A stretch of DNA of 64,000 nucleotides from an uncultured Dorea sp. (GTDB lineage: Bacteria; Bacillota; Clostridia; Lachnospirales; Lachnospiraceae), in NCBI GenBank assembly GCA_900550865.1, contig URTM01000001.1, positions 62,001 through 126,000 of the forward strand, read 5' to 3'. The notes under the pieces were generated by a model. That model worked only from the letters and a program-made list of their open reading frames with translations, was not told the DNA's origin and did not search any database. A program made the position numbers and the translations under genes. Positions 17,600 through 26,488 of this stretch are shown here, piece after piece. Numbering within the stretch: position 1 is the first letter of the stretch; every line of letters begins with the position of its first letter.

Positions 17600-18448
17600 T
17601 TAGTCCTCCATTCTCTCATCCATATATTCTTTCAGTGAAGCTCTCCAGTCCGGCATATCGTATACATTGATGATACGAAGGATAAAATTATCCAGGACTG
17701 CATATGCCGGTCTTGCAGAAGAAAGATCCGATTCACTGGTCACAACCGGGCGCAGCGTGATCTGCTTTCCTGCAAGTTTCAAAACTTCCTGCGCAAATTC
17801 ATAACGGTTACATACACCCTGACAGGTTGCATGGTACGTTCCGTATTCATTCGTTTTGATCAGATAAAGAATAATACGTGCCAGGTCTTTTGCACTGGTC
17901 GGAGAACCAAACTGATCTGATGCAATCAGAAGTTCATCCTGTGTATCTGCTGCATGAAGTACGCGGTTTACAAAATTATTGCCATTTCCATACACCCAGT
18001 TACTGCGCAGGATAAAATGCTTGTGTGTAAATTCCTTTACGTAATTCTCCCCTGCTCTCTTGGAACGTCCGTAAACGGTCTTCGGATTTGTGTCATCGAA
18101 CTCCGTATATGGGGTATGCCGGATTCCGTCAAATACATCATCCGTGGATATCTGTACCATCTTGGCTCCTGTCTTTCTTGCCACAATACTTAAATTTCTT
18201 GCTCCCAGCGCATTCACACGGTATGCAAGTTCCGGTTCTTTTTCACAGAGATCTGTATCTGTGACTGCCGCACAGTTGATGATCACATCCGGACGGTTGA
18301 TCACTCCGAAATTCAGCACCTCATCGGTGTCCGTAATGTCTAATTCTTCCTTATCTGTGTTAAACACTTCCATTTCTAATGGATCCAACACTTCATTGAT
18401 GGCCGATCCGATCTGTCCGGATGCACCAACAATCCATAATTTTAACAT
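17600..18448 (-). CDS. RmlD-like dTDP-4-dehydrorhamnose reductase family protein
   Basis: The 282-residue protein is an extended short-chain reductase with the nucleotide motif GASGQIG (8-14), the STDDVFDG block and the catalytic YxxxK (YGRSK). The family makes dTDP-L-rhamnose, but no rmlA, rmlB or rmlC lies nearby, and related proteins reduce other nucleotide sugars. The gene is first in a two-gene unit with the symporter. Family is sure; the exact sugar is not. Confidence 0.8.
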   Translation of the reverse strand: MLKLWIVGASGQIGSAINEVLDPLEMEVFNTDKEELDITDTDEVLNFGVINRPDVIINCAAVTDTDLCEKEPELAYRVNALGARNLSIVARKTGAKMVQISTDDVFDGIRHTPYTEFDDTNPKTVYGRSKRAGENYVKEFTHKHFILRSNWVYGNGNNFVNRVLHAADTQDELLIASDQFGSPTSAKDLARIILYLIKTNEYGTYHATCQGVCNRYEFAQEVLKLAGKQITLRPVVTSESDLSSARPAYAVLDNFILRIINVYDMPDWRASLKEYMDERMED

Positions 18449-18533
18449 ATCTGTTTCCTCCTCATCTGCCGGGACCGGCTGACGCCAGTCTCTTTGCTTT
18501 CCTTTTAATTAATATACCTAGTATACACAAAAA

Positions 18534-18564
18534 GACCGTTAGTTTCAATTCTTAACCAACGGTC
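18534..18564 (-). terminator. Terminator after the small membrane protein gene
   Basis: GACCGTT and AACGGTC arms extend with GTT/AAC and are followed on the minus strand by TTTTTGTG. It lies 15 bp past the stop at 18579. Confidence 0.75.
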
Positions 18565-18578
18565 GCAAATCTACTCCT

Positions 18579-18878
18579 CTACGGTATTTTTTCCCATACA
18601 TCGGTAATGTCAGCGTTTTTACTGACCTCCTGCACCACTTTTGCACTGCTTACATGCAGAATATCTTTCCCTTCATTCTGCATAAATACAAACACCGCAA
18701 ACAGGATCATACAAATAAATGTACGGATTCCCAGGCTTCCATGTTCTGTCTCTTCTTCACCATACAATTCACTATAAGATGCTCTGTATCTGGGATGTAT
18801 TGCCGGTATCCCGGATTCCTGATACCTGTAACGTGTCTGTTCCAGAAGTTCTCTTCTTCGCTTTTCCGCTTCATTCAC
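18579..18878 (-). CDS. Small single-pass membrane protein, unknown
   Basis: The 99-residue protein has a charged, Arg/Glu/Tyr-rich cytoplasmic N-terminus (1-48), one membrane helix (about 51-67, FICMILFAVFVFM) and a short external tail ending DVWEKIP. I do not recognise a family. It follows the histidine operon by about 100 bp and has its own terminator. Similar small proteins are common in Lachnospiraceae next to housekeeping genes. A clean ORF with GAGGTGAGCAC ahead of its ATG supports that it is real. Confidence 0.6.
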   Translation of the reverse strand: MNEAEKRRRELLEQTRYRYQESGIPAIHPRYRASYSELYGEEETEHGSLGIRTFICMILFAVFVFMQNEGKDILHVSSAKVVQEVSKNADITDVWEKIP

Positions 18879-18976
18879 ATGTGCTCACCTCTGAAACAAT
18901 ATATGAGATATCCGTTTCACTCATGTGCAAAACTTACTGCATACAGGCTCTTTTCATGTTTTCTAAGAGTTTCTGC

Positions 18977-20260
18977 TTAACGATCTGCCAGTTCTTTTAC
19001 AATGTCTTCCCATGTCAGACCTTTTTCTACCATCAGAACCATTGCATGATACAGAAAATCCGCTATCTCATATTTAACTTCTTCCGGATTCGGGTTCTTT
19101 GCTGCGATCACAACTTCCGTTGCTTCTTCTCCAATTTTTTTCAGGATCTTATCGATTCCCTTATCAAACAGATAATTCGTGTAAGAACCCTCTTTTGGAT
19201 TCTCTTTACGGTCTGCAATCGTATCATATACCGATTCAAAGATCCGAAGCGGATTCGTCTCATCATAGTCAATTCCTACAAGCGGCTGGAAGAAGCAGGT
19301 CGGATTACCGGTATGGCATGCTGCTCCGATCTGATCTACTTTTGCAAGCAATGTATCCAGATCACAATCGATCGTCAGGGATTTTACATACTGGAAATGA
19401 CCGCTTGTCTCCCCTTTTACCCAGAGTTTCTGCCGGCTTCTGCTGAAATACGTCATCTTTCCGGTCTTGATCGTCTCATAGAAAGATTCCTCATTCATAT
19501 ATGCCAGCATCAGGATCTCCTGCGTCTTATAATGCTGGACAATGACCGGGATCAGACCCTGATCATTGGTCTTAAACTGCGAGAAATCCATCATACTCTC
19601 AAAAGATGTCATCTTAATTCCTTCTTCCGTACACTTATCTTTGAATGCCAGACAATCAATATCTGTACGGCTTACATATCTTCCCGAAAGCCCCCGGACA
19701 CCCGGACATTTCAAGATTTTAAATAACTCTGACTCTTCTTCCGTATCCGTAATGATCACACACGGTACATCTGTTACATTCATAATGGAATTCAGATCCA
19801 GTCTGTGCATAAAGACAATTTCACTGCTGTAATCCTGGATCAGATGCTGATGCTTGAACAATGCATCAAAATCATTTAATGATACCGCAAGCTTTTCTTT
19901 TCCGAATCTTTTTGCCGCATCCTCAATCAGTTTGACGCTGTCCGGTTTAGAAAAATTCAGCATTGCCCGTTTTGCACCTGTATACAGAATCTTCTTAATA
20001 TCTTCCTGGCGTCTGATATTGCCGCCTGCGATCATCGGGATCCTGATCACACGGTTGATCCGTTTCATCAGTGTGATCGTTTCATCGTGTTCTTCATCCG
20101 AATCTGAGAGATCCAGCACGATTAGTTCATCTGCACCGTGATCACTGTAATATTTTGCAAGTTCAATTACATCTTTGGACACAACAGTCGGATCATCAAT
20201 CCATCTGACTGCTTTCCCGTCTTTTATGAAAATGCAAGGTATTAATCTTTTATAACTCAT
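18977..20260 (-). CDS. hisIE: HisF-like pseudoenzyme fused to bifunctional HisIE
   Basis: The 427-residue protein has three parts. Residues 1-225 align with HisF (same K-R start, C9, K13-D14-G15, GGNI loop at 79-82, GAKRAMLN at 95-102), but the catalytic Asp11 is F11 and Asp130 is N129, and the second phosphate-binding half is degraded. Residues about 232-330 are HisI cyclohydrolase with the D298-C-D-x-D metal motif and C315/C322. Residues about 357-427 are HisE pyrophosphohydrolase (GEEATEVVIAAKN, then E398..D401). The last two parts convert PR-ATP to ProFAR. The N-terminal barrel cannot be an active HisF and may be a scaffold or allosteric domain. Last gene of the his operon. Confidence 0.88.
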   Translation of the reverse strand: MSYKRLIPCIFIKDGKAVRWIDDPTVVSKDVIELAKYYSDHGADELIVLDLSDSDEEHDETITLMKRINRVIRIPMIAGGNIRRQEDIKKILYTGAKRAMLNFSKPDSVKLIEDAAKRFGKEKLAVSLNDFDALFKHQHLIQDYSSEIVFMHRLDLNSIMNVTDVPCVIITDTEEESELFKILKCPGVRGLSGRYVSRTDIDCLAFKDKCTEEGIKMTSFESMMDFSQFKTNDQGLIPVIVQHYKTQEILMLAYMNEESFYETIKTGKMTYFSRSRQKLWVKGETSGHFQYVKSLTIDCDLDTLLAKVDQIGAACHTGNPTCFFQPLVGIDYDETNPLRIFESVYDTIADRKENPKEGSYTNYLFDKGIDKILKKIGEEATEVVIAAKNPNPEEVKYEIADFLYHAMVLMVEKGLTWEDIVKELADR

Positions 20261-20276
20261 GTCTGTCCGTCTCCTT

Positions 20277-20864
20277 TTAGAGGCTTCCCTTTGTGGTCCA
20301 TGCCTCTTTTATCCTTGGCTCTTCCATTGTCGCCATATCAAGTGCTTTTCCGAACGCTTTAAACAGTGCCTCTGCCTTGTGATGATCGTTGATACCATCC
20401 AGAATCTTCAGGTGGATATTCATCATTGCGCTGTAAGAAACTGCGTAAAAGAATTCCCTTACCATCTCAGTATCCATCTCACCCATCTTATCTGACACAA
20501 ACTCCGCATTATAATTCAGATATGGTCTTCCGGAGAGATCCACCGCACAAAGTGCGAGTGTCTCATCCATTGGAAGCATAAAGTGGCCATAACGTCTGAT
20601 TCCGGCTTTATCTCCTATTGCTTCCAGAATAGCCTGTCCAAGTACGATTCCCGTATCTTCGATGGTATGATGACTGTCCACTTCCAGATCCCCTTTCGCA
20701 TGTACCGTCAGATCGAACAAGCCGTGTCTTGCAAATCCATTCAACATATGATCAAAAAAACCGATTCCTGTATCAATCTCCGTCTTTCCGGTTCCGTCCA
20801 GGTTCAGAGTTACCGTAATATCTGTCTCCTTTGTCGTTCTTGTCCTGGTGACTGTTCTGTTCAT
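20277..20864 (-). CDS. hisB: Imidazoleglycerol-phosphate dehydratase
   Basis: The 195-residue monofunctional HisB has the duplicated metal-binding pattern: GFFDHML, HHTIEDTGIVLG and the second-half HMNIHLKILDG and HHKAEALFKAFG blocks. It dehydrates IGP to imidazole-acetol phosphate with manganese. No histidinol-phosphatase domain is attached. It lies 16 bp before the HisF-like/HisIE gene, within the operon. Confidence 0.96.
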   Translation of the reverse strand: MNRTVTRTRTTKETDITVTLNLDGTGKTEIDTGIGFFDHMLNGFARHGLFDLTVHAKGDLEVDSHHTIEDTGIVLGQAILEAIGDKAGIRRYGHFMLPMDETLALCAVDLSGRPYLNYNAEFVSDKMGEMDTEMVREFFYAVSYSAMMNIHLKILDGINDHHKAEALFKAFGKALDMATMEEPRIKEAWTTKGSL

Positions 20865-20896
20865 AGCTCCTCGCCTCCTTACTTTTCTGCTGTCTT

Positions 20897-22210
20897 CTAC
20901 TCTTCGCCCTCAAAACGGACTTTGATAGAATTGGCATGTGCCGTCAGCTGCTCTGCCTCAGCAAATGCTTCAATATCTTTATGTATACCGCGTAACGCTT
21001 CTTCCGAGTATCCGATGATGCTTGATTTTTTAATAAAATCATCCACAGAAAGCGGTGAGAAGAATTTTGCTGTACCATTGGTTGGAAGAACATGGTTCGG
21101 TCCTGCAAAATAATCTCCCAGTGGTTCACTTGCATATTCCCCGATAAAGATGGCACCAGCATTTCTTATCTTTGTCATCACATCATATGGATTCTTTGTC
21201 TGGATTTCCAGATGTTCAGATGCGATCTCATTTGCAATATCAATCACATCATCCATCGTATCTGCGACCAGAATATAACCATAGTTGTCCAGTGATTTCC
21301 GGATGATCTCACTTCTGGAAAGTTCTTTTAAGAAGCCATCCACTTCATCCGATACCTTCCGGGCAAGTTCTTCAGATGTTGTAACCAGGATTGCAGATGC
21401 AAGTTCATCATGCTCTGCCTGTGAAAGAAGATCTGCTGCCACGAATCTTGGATTTGCCGTCTCATCTGCAATAACAAGAATCTCGCTTGGTCCGGCAATT
21501 GCATCAATGCTTACATAACCATAAACTGCTTTTTTCGCCAGAGCAACATATATATTTCCTGGTCCTACGATCTTGTCGACTTTTGGAATGCTCTCTGTTC
21601 CGTATGCCAGAGCAGCGATCGCCTGTGCTCCGCCGACTTTATAGATCACATCCGCACCGGCTTCATGTGCTGCAACCAGTGTGTTCGGTGTCACTTTTCC
21701 ATCTTTTCCAGGAGGTGTGACCATCACGATCTCGTCAACCCCTGCTACCTTTGCAGGTACGATATTCATCAGTACGGAAGATGGATATACAGCCTTTCCT
21801 CCCGGTACATATACACCGACTCTGTGAAGCGGTGTAACTTTCTGTCCCAGGATCGTTCCATCCGGTTTGCTGTCGAACCAGCTGTACTGTCTCTGTTTTT
21901 CATGATAAGTACGGATATTCCGAAGGGCTTTGCGGATGATCTCCACCAGTTTTGGATCGACTTCTTTATATGCCTCTTCGATCTCCTCTTCTGTGACTTT
22001 AATGTTGTCTGCAGTAATCTCTGCATGGTCAAATTTCTTTGTATATTCAAATACTGCCTGATCCTTTTCTGCCTTTACATGAGCGAGGATTTCCTGAACT
22101 CCCTGTTCATACTGACCATAATTATTCGGACTTCTCTTCAGAAGATCCTCCAGTAAGTTCTCTTTTGCATCCTTTGTCAAACGCTGTATTCTCATAGCCT
22201 TAACCGCCAT
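20897..22210 (-). CDS. hisD: Histidinol dehydrogenase
   Basis: The 437-residue protein oxidises histidinol to histidine in two NAD+ steps. It has the signature IAGPSEILVIAD, zinc ligands around AEHDELAS, and catalytic residues in ASEHLEI. The ATG at 22210 abuts GAGAGG too closely; an ATG five codons later (22195) is an alternative start. It lies between hisG and hisB. Confidence 0.95.
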   Translation of the reverse strand: MAVKAMRIQRLTKDAKENLLEDLLKRSPNNYGQYEQGVQEILAHVKAEKDQAVFEYTKKFDHAEITADNIKVTEEEIEEAYKEVDPKLVEIIRKALRNIRTYHEKQRQYSWFDSKPDGTILGQKVTPLHRVGVYVPGGKAVYPSSVLMNIVPAKVAGVDEIVMVTPPGKDGKVTPNTLVAAHEAGADVIYKVGGAQAIAALAYGTESIPKVDKIVGPGNIYVALAKKAVYGYVSIDAIAGPSEILVIADETANPRFVAADLLSQAEHDELASAILVTTSEELARKVSDEVDGFLKELSRSEIIRKSLDNYGYILVADTMDDVIDIANEIASEHLEIQTKNPYDVMTKIRNAGAIFIGEYASEPLGDYFAGPNHVLPTNGTAKFFSPLSVDDFIKKSSIIGYSEEALRGIHKDIEAFAEAEQLTAHANSIKVRFEGEE

Positions 22211-22249
22211 CCTCTCGTATTATTTTCATTCTTTCTGTCTGTTACAGTA

Positions 22250-22885
22250 TTATACCTGTTCCCGCAGTCTTGTCAGCAGGTCCTTGATTCTTGCACTTTC
22301 CATACGCATGCTGACCGGATTCACGATCATCCTTGCAGATAACGGGCACACTTCTTCTAACACTTCCAGACCATTTTCACGAAGTGTGGAACCAGTCTCT
22401 ACGATATCCACGATCACTTCGGACAGTCCGACGATCGGTGCAAGCTCGATCGAACCATTTAACTTAATGATCTCAACCGTCTGGTGTTTTGTATTATAGA
22501 AATAATCTTTTGCAATATTCGGATATTTTGTTGCCACACGGATCAGTTCATGATGCTGTAATAACGGTGCGGCATCTTTGTATCCACACACACACATCTT
22601 ACATTTTCCATAGCCTAAGTCCAGTACTTCATGAACCTTACGGCCTTCTTCCAGGATCGTATCTTTTCCAACCACTCCGATATCTGCCGCACCATATTCG
22701 ACATAAGTCGGCACATCCGGTCCTTTTGCAAGGAAGAATCGAAGCTTCAGTTCTTCATTGGTAAAGATCAGCTTTCTGGAATCTTTATCTTTCATCTCTT
22801 CGCAGGTAATCCCGATTTTCTCAAATAATTCTAATGTCTGTTTTGCCAGACGGCCTTTTCCAAGGGCAAATGTCAGGTATCTCAT
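22250..22885 (-). CDS. hisG: ATP phosphoribosyltransferase, short catalytic form
   Basis: The 211-residue HisG-S lacks the C-terminal regulatory domain of long HisG and therefore needs HisZ, which is encoded just upstream (5 bp gap). It condenses ATP and PRPP, the first committed step. Recognisable blocks are LTFALGKGRLAKQTL, YGAADIGVVGKDTI and the PRPP loop DIVETGSTLRENGL. Confidence 0.96.
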   Translation of the reverse strand: MRYLTFALGKGRLAKQTLELFEKIGITCEEMKDKDSRKLIFTNEELKLRFFLAKGPDVPTYVEYGAADIGVVGKDTILEEGRKVHEVLDLGYGKCKMCVCGYKDAAPLLQHHELIRVATKYPNIAKDYFYNTKHQTVEIIKLNGSIELAPIVGLSEVIVDIVETGSTLRENGLEVLEEVCPLSARMIVNPVSMRMESARIKDLLTRLREQV

Positions 22886-22890
22886 AACGT

Positions 22891-24144
22891 CTAACTCCTA
22901 TCTGTACTATTCACGATCTTCTGCTCGCCGGTAACGAGATTGACCATCGTTACTTCTCCGGTCTCCTCAATATATACCAGACTTCCGGCATAATAATCAT
23001 TTCCGTAACGGATATAATCTTCCAGTACGCTGTTCTCATCCTTTTTCAGAAGTTCCGCATTCTTGGCTTTTCTGCGGAAATCTTTTGCAAGACGGATTGC
23101 TTCGATCTGTTTGCCTTCTGCATATACGATGATCGTATTCTTTCTTGGGTATACGATGCGGATCTTCTGACGGGTCAGTGCATTCACCAGTTCATCAATT
23201 ACGATTGCAAAACCGATGGAAGGTGATTTTTTACCGAATTTTTCGATCAGGTGGTCATAACGCCCACCTTTTACAACCGCATCTCCGGTTCCGTAAGTAT
23301 AGCCGCGGAATACGATTCCTGTATAGTATCCATAGGTTCCTGTCATACTCAGGTCAAAAGTAACAAATTTTTCTACTCCGTAATAACGTAAGATACTGTA
23401 TATCTTCTCCAGACGTCTGACTGCCATCACACCTTTGGAATTCGGTGCAAGATTCTGCGCTTTTTCCAGGATATCAATTCCTCCAATCAGTTCATTCAGT
23501 GCAGAAAATGCTTCTTTGGAGCTTCTCTTTGCCTGAATACTGTCCAGAAATTCTTCTACTCCGAAGTAATTACGGTTACCGATCAACTCTCTGACTCTTT
23601 CTTCTGCCTCTTCATCCAGACTTGCATCTTCGATCAGGCTCTGGAAGAAATCAACATTGCCGACGCAGAGCTGGAATTCTTTCAGACCGATCGTCAGCAT
23701 CGATTCGATCACCAGGGCAAGCATCTCTGCATCTGCCTCTACTGAATCATCCCCGACAAATTCTGCGCCCATCTGGGTCGTCTCTCTTAAACGTCCCTGA
23801 TAACTGGAATGGTTCACAAATGTATTGCCTGTATAACACAGACGGATCGGAAGATTTTCATCTTTGAATAAAGTTGCCGATGCTCTTGCAATGGAAGGGG
23901 TGATATCTGGTCTTAAGACAAGTGTATTGCCGTCTTTGTCAAAAAATTTATACAGATCATTAGCCGGTGTCGTTCCGATCTCCTCGCGGAACACATCAAA
24001 ATATTCGATCGTCGGAGTCTGGATATCATGATATCCATATAAATGAAATACTTTTTTCAATCTGCTTTCCAACGCAAGTTTTTTTCCGCATTCTACGTTG
24101 TATATATCCCGTACTCCTTCCGGAGTGTGTAATTTTTTCTTCAT
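22891..24144 (-). CDS. hisZ: ATP phosphoribosyltransferase regulatory subunit
   Basis: The 417-residue protein is a HisRS-like paralogue: it has class II motifs (TPEGVRDIY, RPDITPSIARA, GGRYDHLIEKFG) but lacks the C-terminal anticodon domain of true HisRS. It forms the hetero-octamer with the short HisG and carries histidine feedback inhibition. It is the first gene of the operon, directly behind a promoter and palindrome. Confidence 0.93.
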   Translation of the reverse strand: MKKKLHTPEGVRDIYNVECGKKLALESRLKKVFHLYGYHDIQTPTIEYFDVFREEIGTTPANDLYKFFDKDGNTLVLRPDITPSIARASATLFKDENLPIRLCYTGNTFVNHSSYQGRLRETTQMGAEFVGDDSVEADAEMLALVIESMLTIGLKEFQLCVGNVDFFQSLIEDASLDEEAEERVRELIGNRNYFGVEEFLDSIQAKRSSKEAFSALNELIGGIDILEKAQNLAPNSKGVMAVRRLEKIYSILRYYGVEKFVTFDLSMTGTYGYYTGIVFRGYTYGTGDAVVKGGRYDHLIEKFGKKSPSIGFAIVIDELVNALTRQKIRIVYPRKNTIIVYAEGKQIEAIRLAKDFRRKAKNAELLKKDENSVLEDYIRYGNDYYAGSLVYIEETGEVTMVNLVTGEQKIVNSTDRS

Positions 24145-24173
24145 ATGTCCTCCAGGTAGTAATATTTTTCTCC

Positions 24174-24191
24174 TAGCACTTTAGCGTGCTA
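24174..24191. promoter_or_regulatory. Palindromic operator of the his operon
   Basis: TAGCAC (24174-24179), six bases, GTGCTA (24186-24191), a perfect inverted repeat about 20-35 bases past the expected start. Firmicute his operons are often controlled by a TrpR-like HisR (YerC) repressor; assignment to it is inference. Confidence 0.6.
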
Positions 24192-24204
24192 CCATGTTAA
24201 AAAA

Positions 24205-24777
24205 TCACTTTGCATTATACGCAGTTTCATCCGTTTTGTCAAGTTCATCCCGAAGTTCCAGATCAAGATTCAATGCATCCAGGTATGGAACATAACACCC
24301 ATGGAAGAATTTCATAAAAAACCGTTCGTCCAGTTCCTCAAAACGGAAGCTTTTTCTTCCTCCGTTCTGCGCCCGCATCCAGAACCTGTACAGTTCCTCA
24401 AAACGCATATAATATAAGATATTTCTGGACGAATAATAGATCAGGACAAATGCAACCCCCTGCTGCTTTTCAAAATTCTTCATAAACTCCACCTGATGTT
24501 CATGAATATTCTGAAGTGGAAATGTCTCTGCCACACATTCCTTCGCATCAAAGCATACCGGAATCCCCTGCACTGCGCCAATATAATCGATCGTACTGCG
24601 CTGGTCGAAATAAGCAAGCGTGATCTGTCTGTGTTCTTTATCCATCCGTACCGGTGTGATCGGGGTCGGGATCTTCTGCATCAGTGCCAGATTCTTCTCC
24701 AGATACCACTCATTGGTACGGTTTACCATATCTTCTAATGTAGAACCTCTAAGGCCTCTCGAGTTCCATGTTCCCAT
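24205..24777 (-). CDS. recU: Holliday junction resolvase RecU
   Basis: The 190-residue protein matches RecU along its length: start NSRGLRGSTLEDM, the DYIGAVQGIPVCFDAKE nuclease core (D64, D77, K79, E80) and the NGGRKSFRFEELDE C-terminal block. It cuts four-way junctions in recombination. Its first 43 bp overlap the end of the RluA-like gene in another frame, and its 3' end contains the his promoter, so this 570-bp gene is overlapped functionally on both ends. Confidence 0.93.
   Translation of the reverse strand: MGTWNSRGLRGSTLEDMVNRTNEWYLEKNLALMQKIPTPITPVRMDKEHRQITLAYFDQRSTIDYIGAVQGIPVCFDAKECVAETFPLQNIHEHQVEFMKNFEKQQGVAFVLIYYSSRNILYYMRFEELYRFWMRAQNGGRKSFRFEELDERFFMKFFHGCYVPYLDALNLDLELRDELDKTDETAYNAK
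24214..24242 (-). promoter_or_regulatory. Consensus promoter of the his operon, inside recU
   Basis: Minus-strand TTGACA (24237-24242), 17 bp, TATAAT (24214-24219). Both boxes fall within the last codons of recU. Confidence 0.85.
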
Positions 24778-25787
24778 GCTGTCTCCTTTATCAGTTTCCA
24801 GAAAATCTCCGGTACCTTTGCATAAAATGTCTTTCCGGAGAGATTCTCCAGTTCTTTCTTCATGCCGGGCATTGTAAGCTGGTAGGCATGCAGTACCTGG
24901 TCTTCAATCTTCCATTCTTTTTTATAGCGGTCGTTCCATTTCTTAGATCCATATTTGTAATCTCCAAGAAGCGGATGTCCGGTACTTGCCAGATGTGCAC
25001 GGATCTGATGGGTACGTCCGGTGATCAGATGTACTTTCAGAAGCGTCATCTCTTCATTCCACGCGATCGGAACATATTCTGTTTCTATAGGAAGTCCATT
25101 TTCCGGAAGACTCTTTCCCGGAAGACCTTTTGCATCTTTTGAAAAGCCTCCCTTTGAAAGGCTGACACGGTTCGTCTTCTCGTCTTTCACAAGATACCCC
25201 CTGATATGTGCCGGCTCCGTAATCCTTCCCTTTACAATACACAGATAATATTTTTTCAGTGTACGTTTCTTGAATAATTCTCCCATCTGCTGTAAGCCTG
25301 CCAGACTCTTCCCTGCAACGATCAGACCGCTGGTATTCCGGTCCAGACGATTGCAGATCGACGGGCGGAAGGTCTTAAGGTTCTCTCTGGTGAGCTGCCC
25401 GGATTCCAGAAGATATGCTGTCACATTCTCTACCACTGATACGTCTGTCTCTTTCGCTTTCTGCGACAGCATCCCTGATGGCTTATTGATAAATATCACA
25501 TTCTGATCTTCATAGATCACGTCCAGCTTCACCGTATTCTTTATGCTTTCTTCCACCGTCTTTCCAGCTGCCTGAAATTTGGCAATGGTATCATCTGCCA
25601 GAAACAATTTCACACTGTCTCCTTTTTTCAGATGTTCATTCCCGGTTGCTTTCTTTCCATTCAGCACAATATTCTTTTTACGCAGCATTTTGTAAATAAA
25701 GCTTCCCGGTGCTTCGCTCAGATATTTGCGCAGCAGTTTATCCAGGCGCTGTCCCGCCTCATTGTCATGAATGATCAGTTCTTTCAT
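24735..25787 (-). CDS. RluA family pseudouridine synthase
   Basis: The 350-residue protein has an N-terminal S4 RNA-binding domain (about 12-70) and a RluA catalytic domain with D149 in NRLDRNTSGLIVAGK; most relatives have H at the first position of this motif. The LLKVHLITGRTHQIRAHLA block (about 255-275) confirms the family. It modifies uridines in 23S rRNA, but the exact site cannot be read from sequence. The C-terminus overlaps recU. Confidence 0.9.
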   Translation of the reverse strand: MKELIIHDNEAGQRLDKLLRKYLSEAPGSFIYKMLRKKNIVLNGKKATGNEHLKKGDSVKLFLADDTIAKFQAAGKTVEESIKNTVKLDVIYEDQNVIFINKPSGMLSQKAKETDVSVVENVTAYLLESGQLTRENLKTFRPSICNRLDRNTSGLIVAGKSLAGLQQMGELFKKRTLKKYYLCIVKGRITEPAHIRGYLVKDEKTNRVSLSKGGFSKDAKGLPGKSLPENGLPIETEYVPIAWNEEMTLLKVHLITGRTHQIRAHLASTGHPLLGDYKYGSKKWNDRYKKEWKIEDQVLHAYQLTMPGMKKELENLSGKTFYAKVPEIFWKLIKETAWEHGTREALEVLH

Positions 25788-25812
25788 ATTCTCTTCTAAC
25801 TCCCGCTGTTTT

Positions 25813-26388
25813 CTACATAGAAATGTTTAAGATGATCTTCCGGATCTTTTTTTCTCTCCGCAATGATTCTTTCTGTTCTACCGCTGCCATATTATTCATG
25901 CCCTCCGCACGCGATAAAAATGCAGTATAGTCATGGAAAATCTTCACCGTCATCTTATCATAATGATTGTCTTTCAAAATATCTTTGATGTGACGGGCAA
26001 GTACCGTCTCATCAGTCTTCGGATTACTTGCATATCCGCAGACAATGTGTCCGGATACTACCACTGCGTCCAGAGGCATAACCTTCTGTGAACTGGTAAT
26101 GATCATATCATATGCCTTCAGGATCAGAGGTGCTTTTTCCTCCAGTTCCTGATATTTTGCTTCTTCTATACTCTTATATGGTGCCATTGTGATAAATTCA
26201 ACCAGCATCTTTGCTGCCGGAAGGCATCCGACTACTGCCACAACGGTAAGCAGATTCAGTCTGGATCCTGTTTGGATATATCCGGTCACAAAGATTGCGA
26301 TTACAATTGCAAATTCCATGACCGCTCCCAGAAGGTATTTCTGTTTTCTTGCCTTTACATATCCCGGCTGTCCTTTTTCTGTTCTCAT
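25813..26388 (-). CDS. Two-pass membrane protein, unknown
   Basis: The 191-residue protein has a basic N-terminus, two adjacent membrane helices (about 20-38 and 45-63) and a soluble domain of about 120 residues with a mixed alpha/beta pattern ending in a basic stretch RREKKIRKIIL. I do not recognise the family. It sits 25 bp upstream of the RluA-like gene on the same strand, and conserved linkage with recU/rluA-type genes in relatives would be the best clue to role. Confidence 0.65.
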   Translation of the reverse strand: MRTEKGQPGYVKARKQKYLLGAVMEFAIVIAIFVTGYIQTGSRLNLLTVVAVVGCLPAAKMLVEFITMAPYKSIEEAKYQELEEKAPLILKAYDMIITSSQKVMPLDAVVVSGHIVCGYASNPKTDETVLARHIKDILKDNHYDKMTVKIFHDYTAFLSRAEGMNNMAAVEQKESLRREKKIRKIILNISM

Positions 26389-26488
26389 ATTGTCTGTCCT
26401 TTTTCTGTTCTATTTATAATTTTTCTGTAATCGTCTTTTTCTGTCGTGAAAAACATTTTCCGGGCTCATAGACGTTCCGTATATGCCT

